Positions 54,862-63,597 are shown, counted from the stretch's first letter. The stretch: 64,000 bases of DNA from Dactylosporangium sp. AC04546 (GCF_022095675.1 NZ_JAHYSG010000014.1:62001-126000), one strand, 5' to 3'. The notes: generated by a model not told the origin, from the sequence alone. Made by a program: numbers and translations.

Positions 54862-55275
54862 GCCGAGCTGCCGTCGACGAAGGTGGTGGTGCTGACGACG
54901 TACGACACCGACGCCGACATCCTGCGCGCCGTGGAGGCGGGCGCGTGCGGCTACCTGTTGAAGGACGCCACCCGCGCCGAGCTGACGGCGGCGATCCGCG
55001 CGGCGGCCCGCGGGGAGACCGTCCTGGCCCCGGCGGTGGCCGGCCGCCTGGTCCGCCAGGTCCGCACGCCGCCGGCACCCGCGCCGGCCCTGTCCGTCCG
55101 CGAGCTCGAGGTGCTCCGCCTGGTCGCCACCGGCCTGACCAACGCCGACATCGGCCGCGCGCTGCACATCAGCGAGGCCACCGTGAAGACCCACCTGATG
55201 CGCACGTTCACGAAGCTGGACGTCGGCGACCGCACGGCGGCCGTGACGACCGCGATGTCGCTGGGCCTGCTCTGA
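54862..55275 (+). pseudogene. 5'-truncated NarL/LuxR response regulator
   Basis: From GTG 54883 130 codons can be read: the second half of a receiver domain (VVLTTYDTDADILRAVEAGA, with the Lys of GYLLKDATRAEL) and a complete LuxR HTH (LSVRELEVLRLVATGLTNADI, HISEATVKTHLMRTFTKL). Homology already starts at 54862 (AELPSTK), but the first 60 or so residues with the acidic pocket and phospho-acceptor Asp are missing, and a stop lies at 54829. No histidine kinase is next to it. It is probably a relic, although an HTH-only protein could still bind DNA. Confidence 0.75.
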
Positions 55276-55298
55276 CGCCTGTCCTGGCTCCGGTTCGG

Positions 55299-56441
55299 TC
55301 AGCGGCCGAAGTCGTGGATGGCCGTGCTGTGTTCGCGGCGGACGAAGCGCAGGTCGCGCAGGATCACCGCGGTCGCCATGACCAGCAGCACCGCGACCAG
55401 CTGGGTCACCGCCATCCAGTGGCCGAGGGGGATCGTGGCCAGGACGCCCAGCGCCGCCACGACCCGGTACGACGCGCCGGGCAGGCCCAGGAGGGTCAGG
55501 AACCAGGCGTGGCCCAGCAGGAAGCCGGCGGCGCCCGCGCTCAGCATCACGGCGTCGGGCCAGTGCAGCGGCTCCGTGGCGTGGCCCACCGAGAGCTTGA
55601 CGCCCACCGCCGTGAAGACGATGCCCGCGATGAGGATGAAGTGGGCGTAGCCCCAGGCGTTCACCGCCACGCGGGCGCGGCGGGCCGGGTCGGTGATGGC
55701 CTCCAGGGCGTGCTCGGCGCGCACCTCGTCGCCGGAGAAGTAGTTCCAGTACAGGTAGTACGCGATCGCCAGGCCCAGGACGGCCACCGCCAGCGTGCCG
55801 CCGTTGAGCTCGACGCCGGCGAAGGCCAGGCCGATCGCCACCACCGACTCGCCGATGGCGACGATCACCACCAGGCCGTGCCGCTCGACGAAGTGGGCCG
55901 ACGCGATCTGCCAGCCGTCCATGTTCTGCAGGTACGGCGCCACGACGACGATCACCAGCGCGGCGGCCCACAACCCGTAGCGCCAGCCGTGGGGGAGCAG
56001 GCCGCCCGCGACCACCAGGGCGGCCGCGGCGCCGTTGATCGGGGCCAGGCGGGCCACCGCGCGGCCGATCGAGGCGTTGTCGTCGGCGTGCAGGAACAGC
56101 ACGCCGTGCACGACGATCACCACGAGATAGCCGACGCCGAACACCCAGCCGTCGTCGTCGAAGGCGCCCGGGATCGCCAGCGCGATGACCAGGAAGCCGG
56201 CCATGCCGGTCAGCAGCAGGGTCCGGCGGGTCGTGCTGCTCGGGGCGACGGCGTTGGTGAGCCAGGCATAGCCGCCGTACATCCACCAGATCAGGCCGAG
56301 CATCAGCAGCACCTGCACGGCGTGCGCGACGTCGACGTCCTTCACCATCGCCTTCGCGAGCTGGGTGACCGTGAACACGAACACGAGATCGAAGAACAGC
56401 TCGATGGTCGACACGCGCGGCGCCCGCCCGGCTCTCGTCAC
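55299..56441 (-). CDS. ltrA: Low temperature requirement A (LtrA) family protein
   Basis: 380 residues with about eleven membrane segments. The LtrA signature VSTIELFFDLVFVFTVTQLAKAM is at the N-terminus, and HFVERHGLVVIVAIGESVVAIG lies in the middle. The family is named from Listeria growth at low temperature; its molecular role is unknown. It starts at the ATG/GTG ending 56441 and is divergent from the ArsR-like regulator at 56530. Confidence 0.92.
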   Translation of the reverse strand: MTRAGRAPRVSTIELFFDLVFVFTVTQLAKAMVKDVDVAHAVQVLLMLGLIWWMYGGYAWLTNAVAPSSTTRRTLLLTGMAGFLVIALAIPGAFDDDGWVFGVGYLVVIVVHGVLFLHADDNASIGRAVARLAPINGAAAALVVAGGLLPHGWRYGLWAAALVIVVVAPYLQNMDGWQIASAHFVERHGLVVIVAIGESVVAIGLAFAGVELNGGTLAVAVLGLAIAYYLYWNYFSGDEVRAEHALEAITDPARRARVAVNAWGYAHFILIAGIVFTAVGVKLSVGHATEPLHWPDAVMLSAGAAGFLLGHAWFLTLLGLPGASYRVVAALGVLATIPLGHWMAVTQLVAVLLVMATAVILRDLRFVRREHSTAIHDFGR

Positions 56442-56474
56442 GCGCTCACCCTATAGCCGCACCCGTACCACGAT

Positions 56475-56514
56475 ACCGACAACTTTTCTTGTCTTGACAA
56501 TTGAACTTGTCGGT
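56475..56514. promoter_or_regulatory. 40-bp palindromic operator before the ArsR-like gene
   Basis: ACCGACAA (56475-56482) and TTGTCGGT (56507-56514) are perfect inverted repeats; between them lies TTGTC-TT-GACAA, a second palindrome near the centre. The whole 40 bp is AT-rich and symmetrical, 16 bp upstream of ATG 56530. TACGGT (56518-56523) is the likely -10 box of a leaderless transcript, so the palindrome covers the -35 zone. Autoregulation is expected. Confidence 0.6.
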
Positions 56515-56529
56515 GACTACGGTCAGGGC

Positions 56530-57123
56530 ATGTTCGAAGTGGGAGTCATCGAGGAGGCCGCCGCCGCCGAGGTCGCGCTCGACCCGATCCGGGCGCGGCT
56601 GCTCGCGCTGCTGGCCGAGCCGCACTCCGCGACAAGCCTCGCCGCGATCGTCGAGCTGCCCCGGCAGAAGGTGAACTACCACCTCAAGACGCTCGAGCAG
56701 CACGGCCTCGTCGAGCTGGTCGAGGAGCGGCGCAAGGGCAACGTCACCGAGCGGGTCCTGCGGGCCACGGCGTCGTCGTACGTCATCTCGCCGGTCGCGC
56801 TGGCCGCGGTACAACCGGATCCCTCGCGGTCGCCCGACAGGCTGTCGGCGCGCTGGCTGCTCGCCCTCGCGGCGCGGCTCGTGCGGGAGGTCGGTCAGCT
56901 CATCACCGGCGCCGAGCGGGCCGGCAAGCCGGTGGCCACGTTCGCGCTCGACGGCACCGTCCGGTTCGCCTCCGCGGCCGACCGGGCCGAGTTCGTCCAG
57001 GAGCTCACCGCCACGGTCGGCGCCCTGGTCAGCCGGTACCACGACGAGCGCGCCCCCGGGGGCCGCGACCACCGGGTCATCATCGCCATCCATCCCAGCA
57101 TCACGAAGGAGATCACGTCATGA
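56530..57123 (+). CDS. ArsR-like winged-helix regulator
   Basis: 197 residues. HTH region (about 15-85): LDPIRARLLALLAEPHSATSL, then PRQKVNYHLKTLEQHGLVELVEER. The C-terminal half is helical with no recognised ligand motif and no metal-binding Cys. It overlaps the SRPBCC gene by 4 bp (ATGA), an arrangement typical of ArsR/AHSA1 pairs in actinomycetes. Start ATG 56530 is supported by TACGGT 6 bp upstream. Confidence 0.9.
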   Translation: MFEVGVIEEAAAAEVALDPIRARLLALLAEPHSATSLAAIVELPRQKVNYHLKTLEQHGLVELVEERRKGNVTERVLRATASSYVISPVALAAVQPDPSRSPDRLSARWLLALAARLVREVGQLITGAERAGKPVATFALDGTVRFASAADRAEFVQELTATVGALVSRYHDERAPGGRDHRVIIAIHPSITKEITS

Positions 57124-57860
57124 CCGGCCACGAGTTCGAGCTCACGCACGACATCACCCTCGAAGCGACCCCGGAGCAGGTCTGGGAGGCGATCGCCACC
57201 GGGCCGGGCATCGACTCCTGGTTCATGGGGCGCAACCAGGTCGAGCCGCGCGAGGGCGGCGCGGCCTCGATGGAGATGCCGGGCTACACCGGGACCTCGA
57301 CGGTCACCGCGTGGGAGCCGGGCCGCCGGTTCCGCTACGAGACCGCGGTCGCCGAGGACGGCTCGTTCATGGCGTTCGAGTACCTCATCGAGGGCCGCGG
57401 CGGCGCCGCCACCGCGCTGCGCATGGTCCACAGCGGCATGCTCACCGGCGACTGGGAGGACCAGTTCGACGCGCTGAAGAAGGGCAACCCGCTCTACCTG
57501 CGCTCGCTCGCCGAGTACCTCAAGCACTTCCCGGGCCGCACCGCCGTCCCGGTCACGGCGTTCGGCCCGCAGCAGGCCGACGGGGACGCGGTGTGGGCCG
57601 GCATCACCGCGGCGACCGGCCTGTCGAAGGACGTCCGCGAGGGCGACGCCGCCCGCCTCACCATCGGCGGCCGCCAGGTCGACGGCGTCGTCGACCTCGT
57701 GGTCGAGCCCAGCTTCCTCGGCATCCGCACCGGCGACGCGCTGCTGCGCTTCGTCGGCCGCGAGGGGTTCGTCCTCACCGGCCACCACGTCTTCGCCGAC
57801 GTCGACCCGGCGGAGGCCGAGCAGGCCTGGTCCGCCTGGCTCGCGGCGGTCTACGCCTGA
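57120..57860 (+). CDS. SRPBCC (AHSA1-type) domain protein
   Basis: 246 residues. The N-terminal AHSA1 fold is clear: ITLEATPEQVWEAIATGPGID, SWFMG, VTAWEPGRRFRYET and TALRMVHSGML. The C-terminal third (from about 145) looks like a second, more diverged copy of the fold. It presumably binds a hydrophobic ligand. ATG 57120 overlaps the ArsR-like stop, so the pair is co-expressed. Ligand and role unknown. Confidence 0.9.
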   Translation: MTGHEFELTHDITLEATPEQVWEAIATGPGIDSWFMGRNQVEPREGGAASMEMPGYTGTSTVTAWEPGRRFRYETAVAEDGSFMAFEYLIEGRGGAATALRMVHSGMLTGDWEDQFDALKKGNPLYLRSLAEYLKHFPGRTAVPVTAFGPQQADGDAVWAGITAATGLSKDVREGDAARLTIGGRQVDGVVDLVVEPSFLGIRTGDALLRFVGREGFVLTGHHVFADVDPAEAEQAWSAWLAAVYA

Positions 57861-57890
57861 GACCGCCTGCGGCACGGTAGCGTGGCCCCC

Positions 57891-58538
57891 GTGGGAGCCG
57901 CGCAGAAGATCGACGAGCTGGCGTACGCCGCATACCTGCAGGCGCACACCGAGCCGCTGGAGCCCGACGCCAGCTACACCGAGGTCCACCTCGACGGGGT
58001 GGACCTCGATGGCGTGAACGCGGCGTACGCCCGGTTCGTCGAGTCGGCGTTCGAGGGGGTCGCGCTCACCGAGGGCAACCTCGACCACAGCCGGTTCAGC
58101 GACGTGTGGGTGAGCCGCAACCGGTGGGTCGGGGTGAAGTCCGCCGAGGCCGAGTGGCTCGACGTCACCGTGCTCGACAGCGTGCTCGCGGGCGTGCAGG
58201 CGTACGGGAGCCGGCTGCGCCGGGTGGTCTTCCAGCGATGCAAGATCGACAGCCTGAACCTGCGCGGGGCCACGCTCGTCGACGTCGAGTTCGACGGGTG
58301 CGAGCTCAACGAGCTCGACTGCGCCGGGGCCAGCCTCACCAACGTCACCTTCGCCGGCAGCGCCGTCAAGCGGGCCCGGTTCGGCGGCGTGAAGCTCAAG
58401 AAGGTCGACTTCCGCGGCGCGCGCGAGCTCGACATCGCCGACGGGGCCGACGCCCTGCGCGGCGCGATCGTCGACGAGCGGCAGCTGTTCGACCTGGCCC
58501 CCGCCCTGGCGGCCGCCCTCGGGATCGAGGTCAAGTAG
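57891..58538 (+). CDS. Pentapeptide-repeat protein
   Basis: 215 residues. From about residue 25 the sequence follows A(D/N)LXX repeats: VHLDGVDLDGVN, NLDHSRFSDVW, LNLRGATLVDVEFDGCEL, CAGASLTNVTFAGS, ARFGGVKLKKVDFRGA. This forms a right-handed quadrilateral beta-helix. GTG 57891 is preferred over GTG 57882 because TAGCGT lies 7 bp upstream. Relatives of Qnr/MfpA type mimic DNA and protect gyrase, but nothing here shows that role. It ends 54 bp before the converging reductase. Confidence 0.85.
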   Translation: MGAAQKIDELAYAAYLQAHTEPLEPDASYTEVHLDGVDLDGVNAAYARFVESAFEGVALTEGNLDHSRFSDVWVSRNRWVGVKSAEAEWLDVTVLDSVLAGVQAYGSRLRRVVFQRCKIDSLNLRGATLVDVEFDGCELNELDCAGASLTNVTFAGSAVKRARFGGVKLKKVDFRGARELDIADGADALRGAIVDERQLFDLAPALAAALGIEVK

Positions 58539-58592
58539 CACCTCGACGACCGGTGGCCGTCTTCCCGCCCGGGAACAGCGTTGTGCGGAACC

Positions 58593-59720
58593 TCATGCCG
58601 ACGACATCAGGCGCAGCGCCGCCCGGACGGGCAGCCGCTCGACGGTGTGCTCGAACGACGTCTCGCCGCGGCAGAACCGCTCGAACATGCGCCAGCCCGG
58701 CGGCGTGCGCAGCATCGTGTGGAACAGCCCCGGCCGCCGGGTGAACGCCGCCAGCAGCCGCCGCCCGGCCCGCATCCCCGGGACCAGCTGCGCCTCCACG
58801 CCGCGCACGTACCCGTCGAGGTCCCCGCCGGCCGCCGCCGCGCCCGCGAGGGCACCCGAGCGCACCGCGAAGCTGATCCCCTCGCGGGTCCACGGCTCGA
58901 GCAGCCCGGCCGCGTCGCCGACGACGATCACGCGCCCCTTCCGCAGCGGCGACGCCTCGGTACGGCAGCGCGTCAGGTGCCCGGAGTCGTGGATCGGCTC
59001 GATCCCGCCGAGCCCGAGGCGGTCCACGAACGCGCGCAGGTACGCCTTGGTGCGCTCGCCGTTGCCGCGGGCCGAGATGACCCCGACGGTCAGCACGTCG
59101 CCCTTCGGGAAGACCCACGCGTACGAGCCCGGCAGCGGCCCCCAGTCGATGAGCAGCCGTCCCCGCCAGCGCTCCCGCTCGGCCGGCCCGACCGGCAGCT
59201 CGACCTCCAGCCCGAGGTCCACCTGGTCGTACTCGACGCCGACGTGCCGCGACGTGATGCCCGACGAGCCGTCCGCTCCCACGACCACGCCGGCGCTGAC
59301 CGTGCCGCCGTCCCCGAGCCGGATGACCACCCCGGCGTCGTGCTGCTCGACGGCGCGGGCCGCGGTCGCCTGCAGTACCGTGGCGCCCGCCTCTTCGGCC
59401 GCGACCCGCAGCGCGTCGTCGAACTGCGGCCGCTGCACCATCTGCAGCAGCGGCGCGCGCCGCGCCGTGCGGGTGAACCCCCGCCGCCCGTCATGCGTGA
59501 ACTCACACCGGTCGACGCGGTCACTGGCCGGGATGGCGATCCGGTCGCCGATCGCGGCGATCGTGAAGCCGATCAACCCTCCGCCACAGGTCTTGTACCG
59601 CGGATGCACCGCCTTCTCCAGCACCACCGTCCGCGCCCCGCGCCGCGCCGCCTCGTACGCGGCCGAGAGCCCCGCCGGCCCGCCACCCACCACCGCCACG
59701 TCCCACTCGTCGACCGTCAC
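58593..59720 (-). CDS. Geranylgeranyl-reductase-family FAD oxidoreductase
   Basis: 375 residues. FAD motif VAVVGGGPAGLSAAYEAARRGA at the N-terminus, the family motif HPRYKTCGGGLIGF, and VIVVGDAAGLLEPWTREGISFA in the C-terminal half. Members reduce isoprenoid chains (lipids, menaquinone) or act on polyketides. It starts with GTG (ending 59720); TAGTCT lies 6 bp upstream. The substrate is unknown; no isoprenoid gene is adjacent. Confidence 0.9.
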   Translation of the reverse strand: MTVDEWDVAVVGGGPAGLSAAYEAARRGARTVVLEKAVHPRYKTCGGGLIGFTIAAIGDRIAIPASDRVDRCEFTHDGRRGFTRTARRAPLLQMVQRPQFDDALRVAAEEAGATVLQATAARAVEQHDAGVVIRLGDGGTVSAGVVVGADGSSGITSRHVGVEYDQVDLGLEVELPVGPAERERWRGRLLIDWGPLPGSYAWVFPKGDVLTVGVISARGNGERTKAYLRAFVDRLGLGGIEPIHDSGHLTRCRTEASPLRKGRVIVVGDAAGLLEPWTREGISFAVRSGALAGAAAAGGDLDGYVRGVEAQLVPGMRAGRRLLAAFTRRPGLFHTMLRTPPGWRMFERFCRGETSFEHTVERLPVRAALRLMSSA

Positions 59721-59780
59721 GGGGAGAGACTAGGGCGTGGCGCGGCGGTGGCGCAGGCTGTTCTGATGGCCCTATGGGTG

Positions 59781-59792
59781 TAATATGGTGTC
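59781..59792 (+). promoter_or_regulatory. Leaderless-type -10 box of the TnpB relic
   Basis: TAATAT (59781-59786), a strong -10 hexamer, lies six bases before GTG 59793. The transcript would start at or near the start codon. Confidence 0.6.
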
Positions 59793-60649
59793 GTGGCTGG
59801 AGCCGGAAGCCGGGTGCGCGGCCCCGCCAAGGCGCCGCCATGGCGGTGGGACGGCCCGGTGTCGGTCCTGCGCCTGCCGCTGGACGCGCACGACCCGGCG
59901 GTGCGGCGGCACGTGGAGCGGGTGTTCACGGCTGCCTTTTCGGTGCGCCGGGCGGTGCAGCGGGACGCCCGCGCGAGGCTGGCCGCGTATGCGGCCGCGC
60001 ACCGGGCACGGGCCGCGGTCGGTCCGGCCATGGTGCGGGACAGGCTGGGACTGACTCGCGCCGGGTTGGAGCGGGCGGCGTACCGGCACCTGGACCGGGC
60101 CGCCCACCTGCGCCGCCATCTGACCAAGGCCCTGCCGATGCACGGCGCCGACCCGGTCTGGCATGCGGTGGAACGGCACCTGTTCCCTGACGCGCGCGGG
60201 CGTCGGCACGGTGCGCCGAAGGTCGGCCGGTGGTGGGATTTCCGCACGATCCAGGGGCGAGCGCGCTGGCGCGGCGCTGGGGACGCGGGATCTACGCCTT
60301 CACCCCCGGCATGCTGCTCGCCGCTGTCCACCGCGAAACCAGTCGAGTCGCCGTCCTCGCCCGTGGGGGTGCCCTGGTGCGGGCCGGGACCCGGCACACC
60401 GCGTGGACCCAGCACTGCCTCTGCGGCAACCGTGCGCCCAAACAGCTCCGCAACCGCCGTCACTCCTGCCCGGACTGCGGACTCACCGGCGACCGTGACC
60501 TCGTCGCCGCGCTCGGCGCCCACACCACCTTCACTGAACCCGGTGTGCCGGGCTCCGCCCGCATCGACTGGCCCGTCGCCCATCACACCCTCAGCACCCT
60601 CGGCGTAGCCGCCATCAACGAAGGGCTGCAAGAGGCCCTGACCGAGTCA
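59793..60649 (+). pseudogene. Remnant of a TnpB-type transposon protein
   Basis: From GTG 59793 about 155 codons follow the N-terminal helical part of a TnpB/OrfB relative, up to KVGRWWDFRTIQGRAR (about 60258). Immediately after, homology continues in another frame (ALARRWGRGIYAFTPGMLL) with the C-terminal zinc ribbon HCLCGNRAPKQLRNRRHSCP plus DCGLTGDRDLVAAL, whose DRD holds the last RuvC-type Asp. The central RuvC I-II part is absent and the frame is shifted, so one deletion plus frameshift explains it. No TnpA is present. The second frame stays open to 60943. Confidence 0.75.
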
Positions 60650-60933
60650 ACCGGAACCCCCCGCCCGCACCGTCCCGGTGCCCGGCGGCCGCAGCGCGGC
60701 ACCCGCAACCGGTGCCGGCGTGCTCGGCGAACCATCGGGAACGACGCCCTCGACAACGCCGGCCACGGCCCGCCCGACCGGGTGAGACCACGCCGGACCG
60801 ACGAGGCGCACGCCCCGGGCTGCTGCGCGAGCCGATCATCGGCTTGTGACGCGGGTCTTCTTGGCCAGGTGACTTTGGACTCCTGTGACGCAGACATCAA
60901 CCGTTCGGGTGACGGATCTGCTTCACTTCGACT

Positions 60934-61422
60934 ATGTCCGTGATCGACCATCTGATTCACGAGAACGAGCGGTACGCCGAGTCGTTCCCGGGGCCGCGGC
61001 CGCTGCGGCCGAAGTTGCGGCTCGCCGTGGTCGCCTGCATGGACTCGCGGCTCGACCTGTTCGGCGCGCTGGGGCTGGAGATCGGTGACGCCCACCTGAT
61101 CCGTAACGCGGGCGGGCTGCCGACCGAGGAGGTGCTGCGGTCGCTCGCGATCAGCCAGCGCAAGCTCGGCACCCGCGAGATCGTGATCCTGCACCACACC
61201 GAGTGCGGCATGGAGGGCTTCGACGACCCGGAGTTCCGGGCCGAGCTGACCGCCGAGAGCGGGCGCGCGCCGGGCTGGGACGTGGCGGGCTTCACCGACC
61301 TGCACGACACCATGCGCCAGTCGATCCGTACCGTGCGCGAGTGCGCGTGGCTGCCGCACCGTGAGGACGTGCGCGGCTTCATCTTCGACGTCGCCACGGC
61401 CAAGATCGAAGAGGTGGTCTGA
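60934..61422 (+). CDS. Beta-class carbonic anhydrase
   Basis: 162 residues, short beta-carbonic anhydrase of the type found in actinobacteria. Zinc ligands Cys35 (in VVACMDSRL), His88 and Cys91 (in ILHHTECGM) and the Asp37-Arg39 dyad are present, so hydration of CO2 is expected. Start ATG 60934. Its stop overlaps the start of the SDR gene. Confidence 0.93.
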   Translation: MSVIDHLIHENERYAESFPGPRPLRPKLRLAVVACMDSRLDLFGALGLEIGDAHLIRNAGGLPTEEVLRSLAISQRKLGTREIVILHHTECGMEGFDDPEFRAELTAESGRAPGWDVAGFTDLHDTMRQSIRTVRECAWLPHREDVRGFIFDVATAKIEEVV

Positions 61423-62165
61423 CGCCGGCCCGCTCGTACGTCGTCACCGGCGGTGGCCGCGGCATCGGCCGCGCGATCGCCGAGCGGCTGGCGGCCGGCC
61501 CGCAGGCGCACGTCGTTGTGCTCGACACGGCGGCGGACTGGCCTGACGGTGACCGCGTGTCGGCGGTGCTCGGCGACGCGGGTGACGACGCGGTGGCCGA
61601 GCGCGCCGCCGACCGGGCCGAGCGTGCGGCGCCGCTGGCCGGGTGGGTGAACAACGCCGCCGTGTTCCGCGACGCCTGGCTGCACGAGCAGCCCGCGGCC
61701 GACATCGTGCGGCTTGTCGCCGCGAACCTCGCCCCGGCCGTCGCCGGTTCGGCCGCCGCGGTCCGCCGCTTCCTGGCCGCCGGCACGGGTGGGGCGATCG
61801 TGAACGTGTCGTCGCACCAGGCGCAGCGCGCGGTGCGGGGCGCGCTGCCGTACGCGACGGCCAAGGCCGCCCTGGAGGGCCTGACGCGGGCATTGGCGGT
61901 CGACTATGGCCAGGCAGGCATCCGTGTCAATGCGGTGGCATTGGGCTCGATCGATACCGAGAGATCCGTCGAGTACCTCGGGAGCCGTCCCGAGGCGGCC
62001 GCCGAACTGCGCCGGCTGCACCCCCTCGGCCGCACCGGCACGGCGGAGGAGGTGGCGGCCGCGGTGGCGTTCCTGCTGTCGGAGCAGGCGGCGTTCGTGA
62101 CCGGAGCGATCCTGCCGGTCGACGGAGGCCGCGCCGCCCGCGGCGCCGACCCCGAGGAGCGCTGA
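61419..62165 (+). CDS. Short-chain dehydrogenase with CTG start
   Basis: 248 residues as read. Rossmann motif YVVTGGGRGIGRAI at residues 7-20, WVNNAAVF, the catalytic Ser of NVSS and the YATAK motif (Tyr and Lys), and an SDR C-terminus VTGAILPVDGG. The frame from the last stop (61362) to the Rossmann motif contains no ATG, GTG or TTG; CTG 61419, overlapping the carbonic anhydrase stop as CTGA, is the only sensible start. A later GTG or ATG would remove the cofactor motif. Substrate unknown. Confidence 0.85.
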   Translation: MTPARSYVVTGGGRGIGRAIAERLAAGPQAHVVVLDTAADWPDGDRVSAVLGDAGDDAVAERAADRAERAAPLAGWVNNAAVFRDAWLHEQPAADIVRLVAANLAPAVAGSAAAVRRFLAAGTGGAIVNVSSHQAQRAVRGALPYATAKAALEGLTRALAVDYGQAGIRVNAVALGSIDTERSVEYLGSRPEAAAELRRLHPLGRTGTAEEVAAAVAFLLSEQAAFVTGAILPVDGGRAARGADPEER

Positions 62166-62258
62166 GGGCTGAGGGGCGTTGGCGGGCGCCGAGGAGCGCT
62201 GGGGGGCGTTGAGGGGCGTTGACGGGCACTGAGGAGCGCCCGACCCGCCCGCCCGGCG
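62166..62258. repeat. Imperfect GAGGGGCGTTGG-type tandem repeats
   Basis: Between the converging SDR and NmrA-like genes the motif TGAGGGGCGTTGG or GAGGAGCGCTGG recurs about seven times with changes. No stable symmetrical hairpin is seen. Confidence 0.5.
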
Positions 62259-63080
62259 TCAGCCGTAGACGCCCGCGCGGACCGCCTGGCCGAGCAGGAC
62301 CAGGGCCTCGGCCAGCCCCGGTGGGGCGCCGCCGGCGAGGAGGTGGGCGCGATAGGCGTCGTCGTCGAGCAGTACCGGCTCGACGGGCCGGCCCAGGTGC
62401 GCCGCGAAGCGGGCCGCCAGCGCGGCGGCGTCCAGCGCGACCGGGCCGTGGACCTCGACGACGCCCTGCGGGGCTCCCAGGAGTACACCTGCCGCCACCG
62501 CCGCACAGTGATCGCGGTCCACGTAGGCCACCTTGCCCGGGCCCGTGTTCGTCACGTGACGGCCCGTTGCCGCGGCGACCGTCTCGGCCGCCGCGAGACC
62601 CTCCGTGTACAGGTTGTTGCGCAGCGCGGTCCAACCGGCACCACACGCGCGCAGGTGGGCCTCCGTCTCGCGGTGGGCCGCGTTGAGCAGGTCGGGCGGG
62701 CCGTCGCAGCCGGTCAGCGACGTGTACACCACGTGCCGCACGCCCGCCGCCACCGCCGCGTCGACCGCCGCCCGGTGCTGGGCGATCCGGTGGCCGTTGT
62801 CGCGGTGGTCGGTGCTCACGATGAGGGCCGCGGTGGCGCCGGCGAACGCGGCAGGGCCGATGTCGTCGAAGTCGGCCTGGCGCACCTCGACCGCAGGCTC
62901 CGGGCCGCGGCCGGGGGAGCGGGGCGCGTGCTCCGAGGCGCGGTGCGGTGCGGCCGCGACCGCCTGCGGGCGGCGGGTCACGGCGATCACCGCGGACCGG
63001 TTCGCCAGGTGGCGGATGACCGCGCTGCCCAGGGCGCCCGCCGCGCCCGTCACCGCGACGACTGGAAATCGATTGCTCAC
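62259..63080 (-). CDS. NmrA-like NAD(P)H quinone oxidoreductase (QorB type)
   Basis: 273 residues. Dinucleotide-binding motif VVAVTGAAGALGSAVIRHL near the N-terminus, then QADFDDIGPAAFAGATAALIV and VRHVVYTSLTGCDGPPDL, as in QorB/NmrA-like reductases of E. coli and corynebacteria. I start at GTG (ending 63080), which has GACGAT 6 bp upstream; an in-frame ATG at 63101 is possible. It is divergent from the HxlR regulator, the same layout as QorR-Qor2. Probably reduces quinones or detects NADPH. Confidence 0.87.
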   Translation of the reverse strand: MSNRFPVVAVTGAAGALGSAVIRHLANRSAVIAVTRRPQAVAAAPHRASEHAPRSPGRGPEPAVEVRQADFDDIGPAAFAGATAALIVSTDHRDNGHRIAQHRAAVDAAVAAGVRHVVYTSLTGCDGPPDLLNAAHRETEAHLRACGAGWTALRNNLYTEGLAAAETVAAATGRHVTNTGPGKVAYVDRDHCAAVAAGVLLGAPQGVVEVHGPVALDAAALAARFAAHLGRPVEPVLLDDDAYRAHLLAGGAPPGLAEALVLLGQAVRAGVYG

Positions 63081-63156
63081 GCGATCATCGTCGGCGAGCA
63101 TCCCCGCGGTGCGGAAGAAGGCACTTCGGACTGCCTCAGGCACACGGGAGGAACCA

Positions 63157-63579
63157 TTGGACCTCGAGCTTCTGCTGCCGCCCGGGGCGGCCGTCACCGA
63201 GACGATGAAGACCATCTGCCCGCTGCGCGACACGCTCGACCGGATCGGGGACCGGTGGACAGTCATCGTGGTCGTGCTGCTGCGGCGCGGGCCGCTGCGG
63301 TTCACCGAGTTGCGCAAGGCGGCCGAGGGGATCAGCCAGCGGATGCTCACGCACACCCTGCGGGCGCTGGAGCGTGACGGTCTCGTCACCCGGACGGTGT
63401 ACGCCACGGTGCCGCCGCGGGTGGAGTACGCATTGACGGCCGTCGGTGACGAGCTGACCGGTCCGCTGACCGGGCTGCTGCACTGGTCGGTGCGCCACCA
63501 GGAGGCGGTGCTCGCGTCGCGGGCCGCGTACGACGGGGGTTCCGCCGAGGGGAGCGGACCGGTCCGCGCGGGCGGCTGA
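63157..63579 (+). CDS. HxlR family regulator (QorR-like)
   Basis: 140 residues. The HxlR winged helix is clear: CPLRDTLDRIGDRWTVIVVVLL, GPLRFTELRKAAEGISQRML, then THTLRALERDGLVTRTVY and the C-terminal YALTAVGDEL. The single conserved Cys near residue 21 matches the redox-sensing Cys of QorR-type regulators. Start is TTG 63157 with GGGAGGA upstream. It likely represses the divergent oxidoreductase until diamide-like or quinone stress oxidises the Cys. Confidence 0.91.
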   Translation: MDLELLLPPGAAVTETMKTICPLRDTLDRIGDRWTVIVVVLLRRGPLRFTELRKAAEGISQRMLTHTLRALERDGLVTRTVYATVPPRVEYALTAVGDELTGPLTGLLHWSVRHQEAVLASRAAYDGGSAEGSGPVRAGG

Positions 63580-63597
63580 TGCGGCACGATCGAGGCC

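Noticed and set aside
59793..60943. Active IS605-type insertion sequence
   Set aside because: The central nuclease region is missing, the frame is broken and no tnpA or clear terminal hairpins are seen.
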